Below are positions 36,976-45,056 of a DNA stretch of 50,355 nt, piece after piece. The position numbers were made by a program, and so were the translations under genes. The notes under the pieces are model-generated. The model was not told the DNA's origin, did not search any database, and saw only the letters and a program-made list of their open reading frames with translations. Position 1 is the stretch's first letter. Every line of letters begins with the position of its first letter. Origin of the DNA: Mesorhizobium loti (GTDB taxonomy: Bacteria; Pseudomonadota; Alphaproteobacteria; Rhizobiales; Rhizobiaceae); assembly GCF_001510895.1 (NCBI RefSeq), contig NZ_LPWA01000125.1, positions 1-50,355 of the forward strand. The letters are read 5' to 3'.

Positions 36976-37772
36976 ATGAACCTCATCACCATCGACGACC
37001 CGCAGGATCCGCGCGTCGCCGCCTATCTCGACATCCGCGAGCGCGATCTCGTCGGGCGCCACGGGCGCTTCGTCGCGGAAGGCAAGGTGGTGCTGGATCT
37101 TCTGTTGACGGCCGGGCGCTTCGCTGCGGAGTCGGCCTTCATTCTGGAAAACAGGTTGGCAGGCCTGGAAGGTGTCTTGCGCCAGGCGCCGGCGGACTTC
37201 CCGATCTATGTCGCCAAGAGCGAGGTCATGGACCGGATCGCCGGGTTCCATATGCATCGCGGCATATTGGCGATCGGCGTTCGTAGCGCTCCTCGACCGG
37301 CGGAGGTTTTGCTCGAAACCTTGCCAGCAAGCGCGCTGGTCGTGGTTCTGGTCGGCATATCCAATCACGACAATATGGGCTCGATCTTCCGCAACGCCGC
37401 GGCCTTTGGCGCGGACGCCGTGCTTCTCGATCCCACCTGCTGCGATCCGCTCTATCGCAAGGCGATCCGGGTTTCGGTCGGCGCGGCGCTGAAGGTTCCT
37501 TTCGCGCCCTTCGGCGACACCATGAGCTTGATTGCGACGCTCGCCCGGCTCGGCTTCAGCCAGTTCGCGCTCTCGCCGCGCGGCGAAACCGACATTCGCG
37601 CCGCGGAAAGAAGTCCGCGGCTGGCGCTCTATCTCGGCACGGAAGGCGAAGGCCTGCCCGAAACCGTGCTCAACCGTCTGCGCACGGTACGGATCGCATG
37701 GCCGAGGGTTTCGACAGCCTGAACGTTGCCGCCGCTTCGGCCATTGCCCTGCACCAGTTCTCGAGACGGTAA
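36976..37772 (+). CDS. TrmH/SpoU family RNA 2'-O-methyltransferase (one frameshift)
   Basis: 265 residues after correction. N-terminal substrate-binding part (GRHGRFVAEGKVVLDLLL), then the SPOUT knot: VVLVGISNHDNMGSIFRNAAAFGA (motif 1), LALYLGTEGEGLPETVL (motif 2) and, after restoring one base near 37697 (atcgcatgg should be atcgccatgg), MAEGFDSLNVAAASAIAL (motif 3). Motif 3 is essential for SAM binding, so the corrected reading is strongly favoured. The target may be tRNA or rRNA ribose. A RIME-like element starts right after the stop. Confidence 0.88.
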
Positions 37773-37773
37773 A

Positions 37774-37871
37774 GCATGTCTCCCGAAAGAACCGATTTCG
37801 GGACAAAGACATGCGCAAAATCAAAACCTAAAGCGCATGGAGCGAATCAGAAGGATCGCGACGCGCTTTAA
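37774..37871. repeat. RIME-like intergenic element D
   Basis: gcatgtctcccgaaa (37774-) pairs with tttcggga ... gacatgc (to 37814); the second hairpin is taaagcgc (37829-37836) / gcgcttta (37863-37870). Very similar to element E at 43113. Confidence 0.8.
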
Positions 37872-37918
37872 CGCCTGACGACCATAAAACGCCGCTGGCT
37901 GGCTGCCAGGTGTTTGGC

Positions 37919-39064
37919 TCAGTTGGTTGGGTTGGCCTTCTGCAAGGCCCTTACACGGTCCGCGAGGCTGATGCCGCGCTCGCCGACATCCTGTCGCCCG
38001 TCGCGAGGAGTCGCCAAGGCCTTCACAATCGGCGAATCCGGCCCGTCCAGCTTCATCGTCAGGTTGACGACCTCGGCCGCCAGTTCGTTCATCTGTTCGC
38101 GAAGCGCCGCACCGGCGCGTCGCGCGTCGGCCGCCTGCTCGGGCTTAGCCGTTTCGAGCGCGGCAAGATCGGTTTTGAGCCGCTTGTTCTCACGCGCCAG
38201 CGCCGTCAGCCTCGCCTCCAGCCGCTCCCGATCGCCTTCAAGCTTGGCGATCGCCTTGTCGATGCCTTCGACCTCGCCGTCCTGGTGCGTTCCGCCATTT
38301 GCCGCGGGATTCTGCTTTGGGCGTTCGCGCATCCGGGCAAGCTCCTTCTCGCGCCTGTCGAGCCTTTCCTCGCGGTCGGCAAGGGTTGCAAGCAGCCGCT
38401 CGACCTTCTTGTCCAGCTCGGCTGTCCGCTTCTTTTCCGCCTTGAGCGCGTCTCTGGCCGCTTTGCCTTCCGCGGCGATTTCCTGATTGCGCCGGTCCGC
38501 TTCCTTGCGCTGGCTGCGCAGCACCGCAATATCGTTGGCGAGCTTGTCCAGTTCCGATTCGCGCGCCACGAGCTCGATCTGCCGGTTGCTGGATGAGAAG
38601 CTGGCATCGTCATACATCTGCTCGAGCTTTTGCAGCTCCAGCGCGCGCTTCTCCAGGGAGCGCTCCGTCTGCGCCAGCTTTTCCGACAGTTTGCGCAGTT
38701 CTTCCTCGCGCTGCCGGAGCTCCGCATTCCTGGCCTGCAGGTCGGAAAGCGCCTGGTTCTTGTCCTTCGTCTCGACCGCCAGCCCCTTCAGGGCCTCACG
38801 GCCGCGGCCGATCTCGACCAATTGCTCGGCCGCCCTCTCCTTGAGGCTCTTGATGTTCATCTCGAGCCGGCGCGTGCTCATGGCGAATTCGGCGCGGATC
38901 CGGTCCTTTTCAGCCAGGATTTCGGCAGGCGTCAGCGGCATCGAGGCCTCGAGGCGCCTGCGCGTCAGGACGACGGCCCGCCGCCAGACGGCCGGCGCGA
39001 TCAGCGACACCAGAAAGACGGCGCAGAGGAAGCCTAGTGCGAAGAAAAGGATCGACTGGACCAA
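37919..39064 (-). CDS. Membrane-anchored coiled-coil protein
   Basis: 381 residues. One N-terminal membrane helix (ILFFALGFLCAVFLVSLIAPAVW) is followed by RRAVVLTRRRLEASMPLT, then about 280 residues of near-continuous charged heptad sequence (Glu/Lys/Arg/Leu rich), broken only near PKQNPAANGG. This start (LEASMPLTPAEILAEKDRIRAEFA) is conserved in Rhizobiales proteins of unknown function. A structural or scaffold role at the inner membrane is likely. It is adjacent to the eipA-like gene and the cell-cycle cluster. Confidence 0.78.
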   Translation of the reverse strand: MVQSILFFALGFLCAVFLVSLIAPAVWRRAVVLTRRRLEASMPLTPAEILAEKDRIRAEFAMSTRRLEMNIKSLKERAAEQLVEIGRGREALKGLAVETKDKNQALSDLQARNAELRQREEELRKLSEKLAQTERSLEKRALELQKLEQMYDDASFSSSNRQIELVARESELDKLANDIAVLRSQRKEADRRNQEIAAEGKAARDALKAEKKRTAELDKKVERLLATLADREERLDRREKELARMRERPKQNPAANGGTHQDGEVEGIDKAIAKLEGDRERLEARLTALARENKRLKTDLAALETAKPEQAADARRAGAALREQMNELAAEVVNLTMKLDGPDSPIVKALATPRDGRQDVGERGISLADRVRALQKANPTN

Positions 39065-39137
39065 GGTGGACTATTCCGTATGCGCGGCGGCAACCCGCCA
39101 ATGCGCGACTGTGCCATCTTGGCATGGCGGAAATCCA

Positions 39138-39165
39138 GCGCCGCGGCAAGAGCATGCCGCGGCGC
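39138..39165 (-). terminator. Hairpin after the eipA-like gene
   Basis: Perfect 11-bp stem gcgccgcggca (39138-39148) / tgccgcggcgc (39155-39165) located about 40 bases past the DUF1134 stop on the minus strand. No strong T run, so termination is inferred. Confidence 0.45.
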
Positions 39166-39203
39166 GATCGGTCTTATCCGAGCGGTGTGGCAATCCTGTT
39201 CGC

Positions 39204-39784
39204 TCAGAACGGATTCCAGGTCGCCCGTTCCGTAAGCTTCAGGTAGCCGAGATTGACGCCGAGCCGGGCGCGACGCCGGTGCGGATCGGAACGATGAGCA
39301 CTCTGTTGCTCTGCAGCACGTTGAAGCCGACGCCCGCCACGACATAGGCGGATCCGGCGACGCCGCCGAAGCGGTTGTAGAGGCTGCTGATGTCGTCGAG
39401 ATTGTAGACCAGCATCATCACGCGCGACCCTTCGCCGCCGAAATCCCAGCCGAGCGATGGACCTTGCCAGAACACCTTATGGTCGCCGGCGTTCTTGGTG
39501 TAGAGCGTGCCCTCGCCATAGGTCAGGCCGCCGATCAGCGCGCCGGATCCCTCCTCGCCGAGCAGATAGCCGTTGGGCAATCCGTAGGACGCAAAGATCT
39601 TTTCGACGACGGTGGCGAGGCCGCCCGACGTCGCGCCGAAGAACTTGTGGCCGGAATCGATGATCTCCTGCGCGGTGTATTCCTGGGCCCGCGACGCGGA
39701 GGTTGAGAAGATGACAGCACCCATGAGGGCGATCGTCATGGCGAGGACGCGGATGAGAGTCCGGTCATAGAATCGGGAAAACAT
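39204..39784 (-). CDS. eipA: DUF1134 periplasmic protein, EipA-like (one frameshift)
   Basis: 193 residues after correction. Signal peptide (VLAMTIALMGAVIFSTSASRA, cleavage before QEYTAQ), then the DUF1134 signatures IIDSGHKFFGATSGGLATVVE, GLPNGYLLGEEGSGALIGGL, LYTKNAGDHKVFWQGPSLGW and GSAYVVAGVGFNVLQ. The frame shifts near 39275 (gtcgcgccc should be gtcggcgccc), after which the usual LGVNLGYLKLTERATWNPF end is recovered to the stop at 39204. Brucella EipA (DUF1134) supports envelope integrity and is CtrA-regulated; here the gene lies within 3 kb of ctrA and chpT. Confidence 0.87.
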
Positions 39785-40127
39785 GCTTCCAATCTCCGTC
39801 AGGGAGCACTTTCGCCGACGCCTCGTACCCCTACGGCTCTTGGCGGCCGCTTCGAGATGACTATCACGGGCAAACTATGCCGTAATCCTTTTTCAACCAT
39901 TAAGCTGGCGCAGGAAGATGGCGGTTCGAAGGCTGGCGGCCCGACATGGCCCCTTTGGCCTCGTTTTCCCGGCGTGAACGCAGCATTTTCGCTATCCGCG
40001 GCCGCGGATTTGTTGATGCACGGGCGGGCGCTGTGTATTCAGAAAGCCTTGGAAAGAGCGTGATTCGCGCGGCGGGCGCGAAATCGATCGCTCGGCCATG
40101 AATATGTGAACTAGCAGGGATTGTCCG
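39785..40127. other. Divergent intergenic region eipA-like/chpT
   Basis: 343 bases hold the promoters of two divergent genes. One GANTC site (gattc) lies at about 40061, and ttaa half-sites near 39899-39903 (in accattaagc) could be CtrA contacts. No gene is seen. Confidence 0.4.
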
Positions 40128-40757
40128 ATGGCCGAGCTCTTCACCCTTTCCGCCCCCGATCTGGCGGCGCTTCTGTGCAGCCGCGTATGCCACGACATCA
40201 TTTCGCCGGTAGGCGCCATAAACAACGGCCTCGAACTGCTCGACGAAGGCGGCACCGACGAAGACGCCATGAAACTGATTCGCCAGAGCGCCAGGAACGC
40301 CTCGGCGCGTCTGCAGTTTGCCCGCATTGCCTTCGGCGCCGCCGGCTCGGCCGGCATGATGATCGATACCGGCGACGCAGAGGCTGTGGCCATTGCCTTT
40401 TTGAAGAACGAAAAGCCGGAGCTGGTCTGGAACGGCCCCCGCGCGCTGCTGCCCAAGAACAAGGTCAAGCTCCTGCTCAATCTCATTCTCGTGGCCAATG
40501 CGGCCATACCGCGCGGCGGCAAGCTGGTGGTCACGCTGGAGAGCCTCGAGACCGAACCGCGTTTTTCGCTGTCGGCCAGCGGCCCGATGCTGCGCGTGCC
40601 GCCGAAATTCCTCGAGCTGCATTCCGGCCACAAGCCTGAGGAAGCGATCGACGCCCATTCGGTCCAGCCCTATTACACGCTGCTCCTGGCGCGTGAAGCC
40701 AACATGACGATCTCGATCCATGCGACCGCCGACGAGATCGTATTGTCGGCGGCTTAA
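40128..40757 (+). CDS. chpT: Histidine phosphotransferase ChpT
   Basis: 209 residues. The DHp-like helix begins LAALLCSRVCHDIISPVGAINNGLE, with phospho-acceptor His at residue 22; the second helix and a degenerate ATPase-like domain (KVKLLLNLILVANAAIPRGG) follow, as in Caulobacter and Brucella ChpT. It relays phosphate from CckA to CtrA and CpdR. ctrA lies about 0.8 kb further on, on the opposite strand, with a single-domain response regulator between. A RIME-like element begins at the stop codon. Confidence 0.93.
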   Translation: MAELFTLSAPDLAALLCSRVCHDIISPVGAINNGLELLDEGGTDEDAMKLIRQSARNASARLQFARIAFGAAGSAGMMIDTGDAEAVAIAFLKNEKPELVWNGPRALLPKNKVKLLLNLILVANAAIPRGGKLVVTLESLETEPRFSLSASGPMLRVPPKFLELHSGHKPEEAIDAHSVQPYYTLLLAREANMTISIHATADEIVLSAA

Positions 40758-40859
40758 TGCATGTCGCCCAGAAGTGTGCAGCGGTTCTGGGGCAACGACA
40801 TGCATCAAAAACAAAGGTTTAAAGCGCGGCCCGAATCCGTTTCAACGCTACGCGCTTTA
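40757..40859. repeat. RIME-like intergenic element C
   Basis: atgcatgtcg (40757-40766) pairs with cgacatgcat; second hairpin taaagcgc ... gcgcttta ends at 40859. It shares most positions with element A at 6271, including the acaaag spacer. Confidence 0.85.
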
Positions 40860-41037
40860 AGGCAAAAGCCAAGAACAGACCAAGTATTTATTTCCAGCGA
40901 TATTGCCGCTTTCAGTTCGAGCAAAGCAATTTCTGACATTGCCGGCGTATTGACGCGGCGGTGAAAAATCGTGCCATGCGTCTCTTTGGAAAAACTTTAC
41001 CTAACGGCTTTTCGGCTTCTTTACCAGATTGCTCTAG

Positions 41038-41054
41038 GGTAACCCACGGTTACC
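41038..41054. promoter_or_regulatory. Perfect palindrome before the response regulator
   Basis: ggtaacc (41038-41044) - cac - ggttacc (41048-41054), a perfect 7-bp inverted repeat 40 bases before the response-regulator ATG, a plausible operator. The protein that binds it is unknown. Confidence 0.5.
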
Positions 41055-41094
41055 GGAGGTTGCCGGTTCGGCAGATGGCAAAGAGGGCCCGGAA

Positions 41095-41463
41095 ATGAAG
41101 CGCTGCCTGTTCGTCGACGATTCGAGCGTCATCAGGAAGGTCGCAAAGCGTATCCTTGGCGGTTCGGACATCGTGGTCATCGAAGCGGCCGCCGGGCTTG
41201 ATGCGATCGAGATCTGCTCCGGCGACATGCCCGATGTCGTCGTTGTCGACGGCGGTTTGCCGGACATGCCGGCAGTCGACCTCATTCGCCGCATCCGCGC
41301 CATCGAAAGCCCCGTCAAGCCGCAGATCCTGGTCTCGCTCGTCGAAGTCGACGTCGGCTCGATCATGCGGGCGAAGCGTGCCGGCGCCCAGGGCTATCTC
41401 CTGAAGCCCTTCAACCGGGCGCAGCTGCTCGAGAGCTTCCGCTTCCTGAAAATCGCAGCCTGA
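41095..41463 (+). CDS. Single-domain response regulator (CheY-like)
   Basis: 122 residues, receiver domain only. Acidic pair in FVDDSS (Asp8, Asp9), phospho-acceptor Asp52 in VVVVDGGLPDM, and Lys104 in GYLLKPF; the usual Thr/Ser switch position lies at LVSLVEVD. There is no output domain. The gene is a conserved neighbour of chpT in Rhizobiales. It is not CpdR by sequence. It is likely to take phosphate from a nearby phosphorelay, though the partner is not shown. Confidence 0.88.
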   Translation: MKRCLFVDDSSVIRKVAKRILGGSDIVVIEAAAGLDAIEICSGDMPDVVVVDGGLPDMPAVDLIRRIRAIESPVKPQILVSLVEVDVGSIMRAKRAGAQGYLLKPFNRAQLLESFRFLKIAA

Positions 41464-41482
41464 GCGTTCGGGTGCCAGAAAC

Positions 41483-41510
41483 CAAAACCCGGCCGGAGCC
41501 GGGTTTTTTT
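41483..41510. terminator. Bidirectional terminator between response regulator and ctrA
   Basis: aaaacccggc - cgga - gccgggtttttttt: strong GC stem flanked by A run and T run, so it can end both the plus-strand regulator and the minus-strand ctrA transcripts. Confidence 0.9.
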
Positions 41511-41529
41511 GTGAAACGCTGGTTGCAGA

Positions 41530-42225
41530 TCAGGCACTGACGCGGATGTCTTCCGGCTCGCGCAGCACATAACCGCGGCCCCAGACCGTCTCGATGTAGT
41601 TCTGGCCGCCGGACGCCGCGTCGAGCTTCTTGCGCAGCTTGCAGATGAAGACGTCGATGATCTTCAGTTCCGGCTCGTCCATGCCGCCATAGAGGTGGTT
41701 GAGGAACATTTCCTTGGTCAGCGTCGTGCCCTTGCGCAGCGAGAGCAGCTCCAGCATCTGGTATTCCTTGCCGGTCAGGTGCACGCGCTGGCCGCCAACC
41801 TCGACCGTCTTGGCGTCGAGATTGACCACCAGGTCGCCGGTGGTGATGACCGACTGGGCATGGCCCTTGGAGCGGCGCACGATGGCGTGGATGCGCGCCA
41901 CCAGCTCGTCCTTGTGGAAAGGCTTGGTCATGTAATCGTCGGCGCCGAAGCCGAGGCCGCGCACCTTGTCCTCAATGCCGGCCATGCCGGAGAGGATCAG
42001 GATCGGCGTCTTGACCTTGGAGAGGCGAAGCGTGCGCAGCACCTCGTAGCCCGACATGTCGGGAAGGTTGAGATCGAGAAGGATGATGTCGTAGTCGTAG
42101 AGCTTGCCGAGATCGACCCCTTCTTCGCCGAGATCGGTCGTATAGACGTTGAAGCTTTCCGATTTCAGCATCAACTCGATGCTTTGTGCGGTTGCACTGT
42201 CGTCTTCAATCAGCAGAACACGCAT
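41530..42225 (-). CDS. ctrA: Cell-cycle response regulator CtrA
   Basis: 231 residues. Receiver domain with phospho-acceptor Asp51 (DYDIILLDLNLPDMSGYEVL) and Lys101 (DDYMTKPFHKDEL), then an OmpR-type winged-helix DNA-binding domain (LTGKEYQMLELLSLRKGTTLTKEMF, IIDVFICKLRKKLD). Nearly identical in plan to other alphaproteobacterial CtrA proteins. It controls cell division, flagellar and envelope genes in step with DNA replication. The C-terminus ends in small residues (VSA), as in ClpXP-degraded CtrA. Its upstream region has four GANTC sites and an element shared with sciP. Confidence 0.97.
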   Translation of the reverse strand: MRVLLIEDDSATAQSIELMLKSESFNVYTTDLGEEGVDLGKLYDYDIILLDLNLPDMSGYEVLRTLRLSKVKTPILILSGMAGIEDKVRGLGFGADDYMTKPFHKDELVARIHAIVRRSKGHAQSVITTGDLVVNLDAKTVEVGGQRVHLTGKEYQMLELLSLRKGTTLTKEMFLNHLYGGMDEPELKIIDVFICKLRKKLDAASGGQNYIETVWGRGYVLREPEDIRVSA

Positions 42226-42672
42226 TTCATTCCCCTTTTCTGCTGCCGGACCGTGTCACGACCCGTCCGGGACCGGAGCAGTGATTGCCTGAACAGAAGG
42301 TGCCACCGACTGGTTAACAAATCCTAATTTCGTGCTGGTCACGATATCAGATTTTTTAACCCCTTTCTACACCCACTTGAATCTAATAACGAATCACAAA
42401 CCCAAACCGCTCATCCACCACATTAATAAGTCAGCCTAAGTGACTCTAGTGACTCGCAGGCCGCGCTTCCCGCCGCTGCCGGAATTTTTACCCGGCCTTA
42501 AGTCCTCGCCCGTATGATTAACAATGCCCGTAAACGAATGGTTACCGCCGGCAAAAATCTTTAGGGCTTTGTTTCCCATAGCGTTGGGAAAGCCGGGGGA
42601 AACGGGCGATGCGTGGGCCTTTCCAGGCCGATGGGACGATATGCAGGTGGGCGTTTCCGGGAGTACCGAGTC
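42226..42672. promoter_or_regulatory. ctrA upstream region with GANTC cluster and CtrA-like half-sites
   Basis: 447 bases between ctrA and the fliJ-like gene, AT-richer than the genes. Four GANTC (CcrM) sites lie in 77 bp: 42379, 42391, 42442 and 42451. TTAA half-sites occur at ttaacaaatcctaa (about 42314), in the tttttaac run near 42355, attaataag (42421-42430) and gattaacaatgcccgtaaac (about 42517). These suit replication-coupled and CtrA-autoregulated ctrA promoters. The fliJ-like promoter must lie in the right part. Confidence 0.7.
42418..42454 (-). promoter_or_regulatory. Element shared with the sciP upstream region (ctrA copy)
   Basis: ccac-N12-gcctaag followed by tgactctagtgact on the plus strand. 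It matches 45057-45095 before sciP in both sequence and spacing; both face the same way relative to their gene. Confidence 0.6.
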
Positions 42673-43050
42673 ATGAAGTCACGTGAAAACCTCGTTCGGC
42701 TGAAGCAGTTTCAGGTGAATGAGAAGCGGCGCCAGCTGTTGCAATTGGACATGATGATCGCCGAGTTCGAACGCATGGCCGTCGAATTGGAGGCCCAGAT
42801 CGTCGCCGAAGAGAAAAAAGCCGGCATCACCGACATCAATCATTTTGCCTATCCGACCTTCGCCAAGGCGGCGCGCCTGCGCCGCGACAACCTCAGGAAC
42901 TCGCAGGGCGACCTCGTCCAGCAGCGAACCATGGCCGAATCATTACTCGGCGAAGCTGAAGCGGAGCTTTCCAAGGCGGAGATGCTGGAATCGCGCGACA
43001 GCAAGATTCGCGACGCGGACGCAGGCGGCCGCAGCGCCATGATCGGCTGA
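42673..43050 (+). CDS. fliJ: FliJ-like flagellar export chaperone
   Basis: 125 residues, almost entirely helical coiled coil. Start KSRENLVRLKQFQVNEKRRQ and the RDNLRNSQGDLVQQRTMAESLL heptads match alphaproteobacterial FliJ, a soluble stalk component of the flagellar export ATPase. ATG 42673 follows GGGAGTACCGAGTC. The expected fliI partner is not directly upstream in this window, so the gene is separated from its usual neighbour; ctrA beside fliI-fliJ is common in Rhizobiales. Other small coiled-coil proteins look similar, hence moderate confidence. Confidence 0.75.
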   Translation: MKSRENLVRLKQFQVNEKRRQLLQLDMMIAEFERMAVELEAQIVAEEKKAGITDINHFAYPTFAKAARLRRDNLRNSQGDLVQQRTMAESLLGEAEAELSKAEMLESRDSKIRDADAGGRSAMIG

Positions 43051-43112
43051 GCCGAGCGCGCTTTGCCACTTTTGCCGGGGCTCGCCGGCGTCGCTCCTGA
43101 CACCGCGCTGGG

Positions 43113-43214
43113 GCATGTCTCCCGAAAGTGGAAACCGGTTTCGGATAAGACATGCGTAGAATCAACAATCTAAAGCGCATAGAGCGGATCTGAAAGACTC
43201 GCGACGCGCTTTAG
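43113..43214. repeat. RIME-like intergenic element E
   Basis: gcatgtctcccgaaa ... tttcgg..aagacatgc, then taaagcgc ... gcgcttta. It is the same class as element D and ends just before the HxlR gene. Confidence 0.8.
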
Positions 43215-43239
43215 GACAGATCCTGCTCGCGCTCCCACG

Positions 43240-43644
43240 TCAAGGCAGCACTGCCGTCTCGCCCTGATGGTCCGCCGACGCCCGGGCGCGGGCATCCTTG
43301 ATGTCGGGCGCATGCTCTTCCGCCCAGGAGCGGATCTGGCTGAGCAGCCCCGCCAGGTTCTGGCCAAGCTCGGTCAGCTCGTATTCAACCCGCGGCGGGA
43401 TGACCGGAAAGACCTCACGCCGGACAAGCCCGTCGCGCTCCAGCACACGCAGCGTCTGGGTCAGCATCTTTGGCGTGATGCCTTCCAGCTTGCGCGCCAG
43501 ATCGCCGTTGCGCAGCCGGCCGCGCCGCAGCGCGCAGACGGCCAAATAAACCCATTTGCTGGCCAGCATCTCGAGCACGGTATGCGACGGACAGGTGCGC
43601 CGGAACGCGTCGTACCCGAATGGGGATCTGTCTTCACTATCCAT
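43240..43644 (-). CDS. HxlR family transcriptional regulator
   Basis: 134 residues, a winged-helix HxlR protein. Family start CPSHTVLEMLASKWVYLAVCAL, recognition part GRLRNGDLARKLEGITPKMLTQTLRVLERDGLVRR and wing PPRVEYELTELGQNL. ATG 43644 with AGGCACCTC upstream is preferred to the longer ORF, which would overlap the divergent gene. Members sense reactive electrophiles, quinones or aldehydes; the divergent quinone-oxidoreductase-like gene is the probable target. The 90-base gap holds AT-rich sequence with gtacatac-type symmetry. Confidence 0.9.
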   Translation of the reverse strand: MDSEDRSPFGYDAFRRTCPSHTVLEMLASKWVYLAVCALRRGRLRNGDLARKLEGITPKMLTQTLRVLERDGLVRREVFPVIPPRVEYELTELGQNLAGLLSQIRSWAEEHAPDIKDARARASADHQGETAVLP

Positions 43645-43734
43645 GAGGTGCCTATATATTGAAAAGGTACATACTGGACAAGAGAATATTACTATCCAGA
43701 TGATAGCGGCATACCAATTGAGAAGGAGCCTTCC

Positions 43735-44661
43735 ATGCGTGCCGTTATCCAAAACTCCGTCGGCGGACCCGACGTCCTTTTCGTCGCCGATCGGCCAGAC
43801 CCCTCGCCCAAGGCTGGCGAGGTGCTGGTTCGTGTCAGGGCCGCCGGCATCAACCCCGTCGATGGCGCCGTGCGCGGCGGCTATTACCCGCTGCTTGGCG
43901 AGCCGCCGTTCATTCTCGGCTGGGATATTTCCGGAACTGTCGAGGCGCTACGCGCCGGCGTAACCGCCTTCAAGGTCGGCGACGAGGTATTCGGCATGCC
44001 GCGCTTTCCCAAACAGGCCGGAGCCTATGCCGAGCTCGCGGCAGCACCGGCGGACGAGGTCGCCATCAAGCCTGCTGGCATAGACCATACCCACGCCGCG
44101 GCGCTGCCGCTCGCCGGCCTTACCGCCTGGCAAGGCCTTGTCCGCCACGGCCGCATTCAGTCCGGCCAGCGCGCGATGATCCATGCCGGCGCCGGCGGTG
44201 TCGGCCATCTGGCGGTGCAGATCGCCAAGGCGCGCGGCGCCTATGTCGTCTCGACCGCCAGCCCGGATAAGCTCGATTTCGCTCGCTCGCTCGGCGCCGA
44301 CGAAGTCATTGACTACACCAGGGAGGATTTCGCCGGGAAGGCCCGCGAGTTCGACCTGGTGCTGGAGACGGTTGGCGGCGACCATGCCGAGGAGTCGCTG
44401 AAAGTGCTGCGCGACGGTGGTGTGCTAGTCTCGCTGCTCAGCGTCCACGACACCACCAAGGCGAAGGCAAAGGAGCGGAACATCCGCGTCGAGCGCATGT
44501 CGGTGGTCCCCGACCGAGAAGGCCTTGTCGAGCTTGCCAAGCTGGTCGATGCCAAGAAGCTGTCGCCCCACGTGGCGAGAACCTTCCCGCTCGATCAGGT
44601 GGGCGCCGCCCACGCCTTCCTTGCGACCCGGCCGATCGGCAAGGTCGTGCTGGCGGTGTAA
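43735..44661 (+). CDS. NADP-dependent zinc-type alcohol dehydrogenase/quinone oxidoreductase
   Basis: 308 residues of the MDR superfamily, quinone oxidoreductase branch (no structural zinc Cys cluster). GroES-like N-terminal domain (PSPKAGEVLVRVRAAGINPVD, ILGWDISGTVEAL), nucleotide-binding motif HAGAGGVGHLAVQIAKARGA, YTREDF after strand 6, and the end TRPIGKVVLAV. It probably reduces quinones or enones with NADPH. Divergent from the HxlR regulator, the classical control arrangement. ATG 43735 follows AAGGAGCCTTCC. Confidence 0.9.
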   Translation: MRAVIQNSVGGPDVLFVADRPDPSPKAGEVLVRVRAAGINPVDGAVRGGYYPLLGEPPFILGWDISGTVEALRAGVTAFKVGDEVFGMPRFPKQAGAYAELAAAPADEVAIKPAGIDHTHAAALPLAGLTAWQGLVRHGRIQSGQRAMIHAGAGGVGHLAVQIAKARGAYVVSTASPDKLDFARSLGADEVIDYTREDFAGKAREFDLVLETVGGDHAEESLKVLRDGGVLVSLLSVHDTTKAKAKERNIRVERMSVVPDREGLVELAKLVDAKKLSPHVARTFPLDQVGAAHAFLATRPIGKVVLAV

Positions 44662-44684
44662 GCGAAGCGCGTCTCTGAAAAAGC

Positions 44685-44712
44685 GAAAGGGCGCGGAATT
44701 CCGCGCCCTTTC
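44685..44712. terminator. Bidirectional terminator between oxidoreductase and sciP
   Basis: Perfect 12-bp stem gaaagggcgcgg (44685-44696) / ccgcgccctttc (44701-44712) with loop aatt, and A/T-rich flanks on both sides. It lies between convergent genes. Confidence 0.85.
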
Positions 44713-44732
44713 TGCTTCCCGCTTGTGTGAAT

Positions 44733-45008
44733 CTAGTGCCGGTATTGCTGGATTCGCGTCGTGCGCAGCCCGGCAAGGCCATATTCGTCGATCGATGCCT
44801 GCCAGGAGAGGAATTCCTCGGTGGTGAGCTTGTAGCGCTGGCAGGCTTCCTCGAGGCTGAGCAGGCCGCCGCGCACCGCGGCAACCACTTCCGCCTTGCG
44901 CCGGATAACCCAGCGCCGTGTATTCGTCGGCGGCAGATCGGCTATGGTAAGAGGGCTGCCGTCGGGCCCGATAACATATTTGACTCTAGGTCTAACCAGA
45001 TCGGTCAT
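44733..45008 (-). CDS. sciP: CtrA inhibitor SciP (DUF1153)
   Basis: 91 residues, a DUF1153 HTH protein: VKYVIGPDGSPLTIADLPP, then RRWVIRRKAEVVAAVRGGLLSLEEACQRYKLTTEEFLSWQ carries the helix-turn-helix. Caulobacter SciP binds CtrA and blocks its activation of target promoters in G1. Here it lies about 2.5 kb from ctrA, on the same strand. Its upstream region (45009-45280, shared with mnmA) contains an element also found upstream of ctrA, suggesting joint control. Confidence 0.93.
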   Translation of the reverse strand: MTDLVRPRVKYVIGPDGSPLTIADLPPTNTRRWVIRRKAEVVAAVRGGLLSLEEACQRYKLTTEEFLSWQASIDEYGLAGLRTTRIQQYRH

Positions 45009-45056
45009 CGTACTCTCTACTAAAAACTCAAAGACCCAATCCCCGCCACAGTACCG

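Noticed and set aside
41095..41463. Identification of the receiver protein as CpdR
   Set aside because: The gene lies between chpT and ctrA, but its sequence around the phospho-acceptor and the C-terminal end differs from CpdR; it matches another rhizobial single-domain regulator type.
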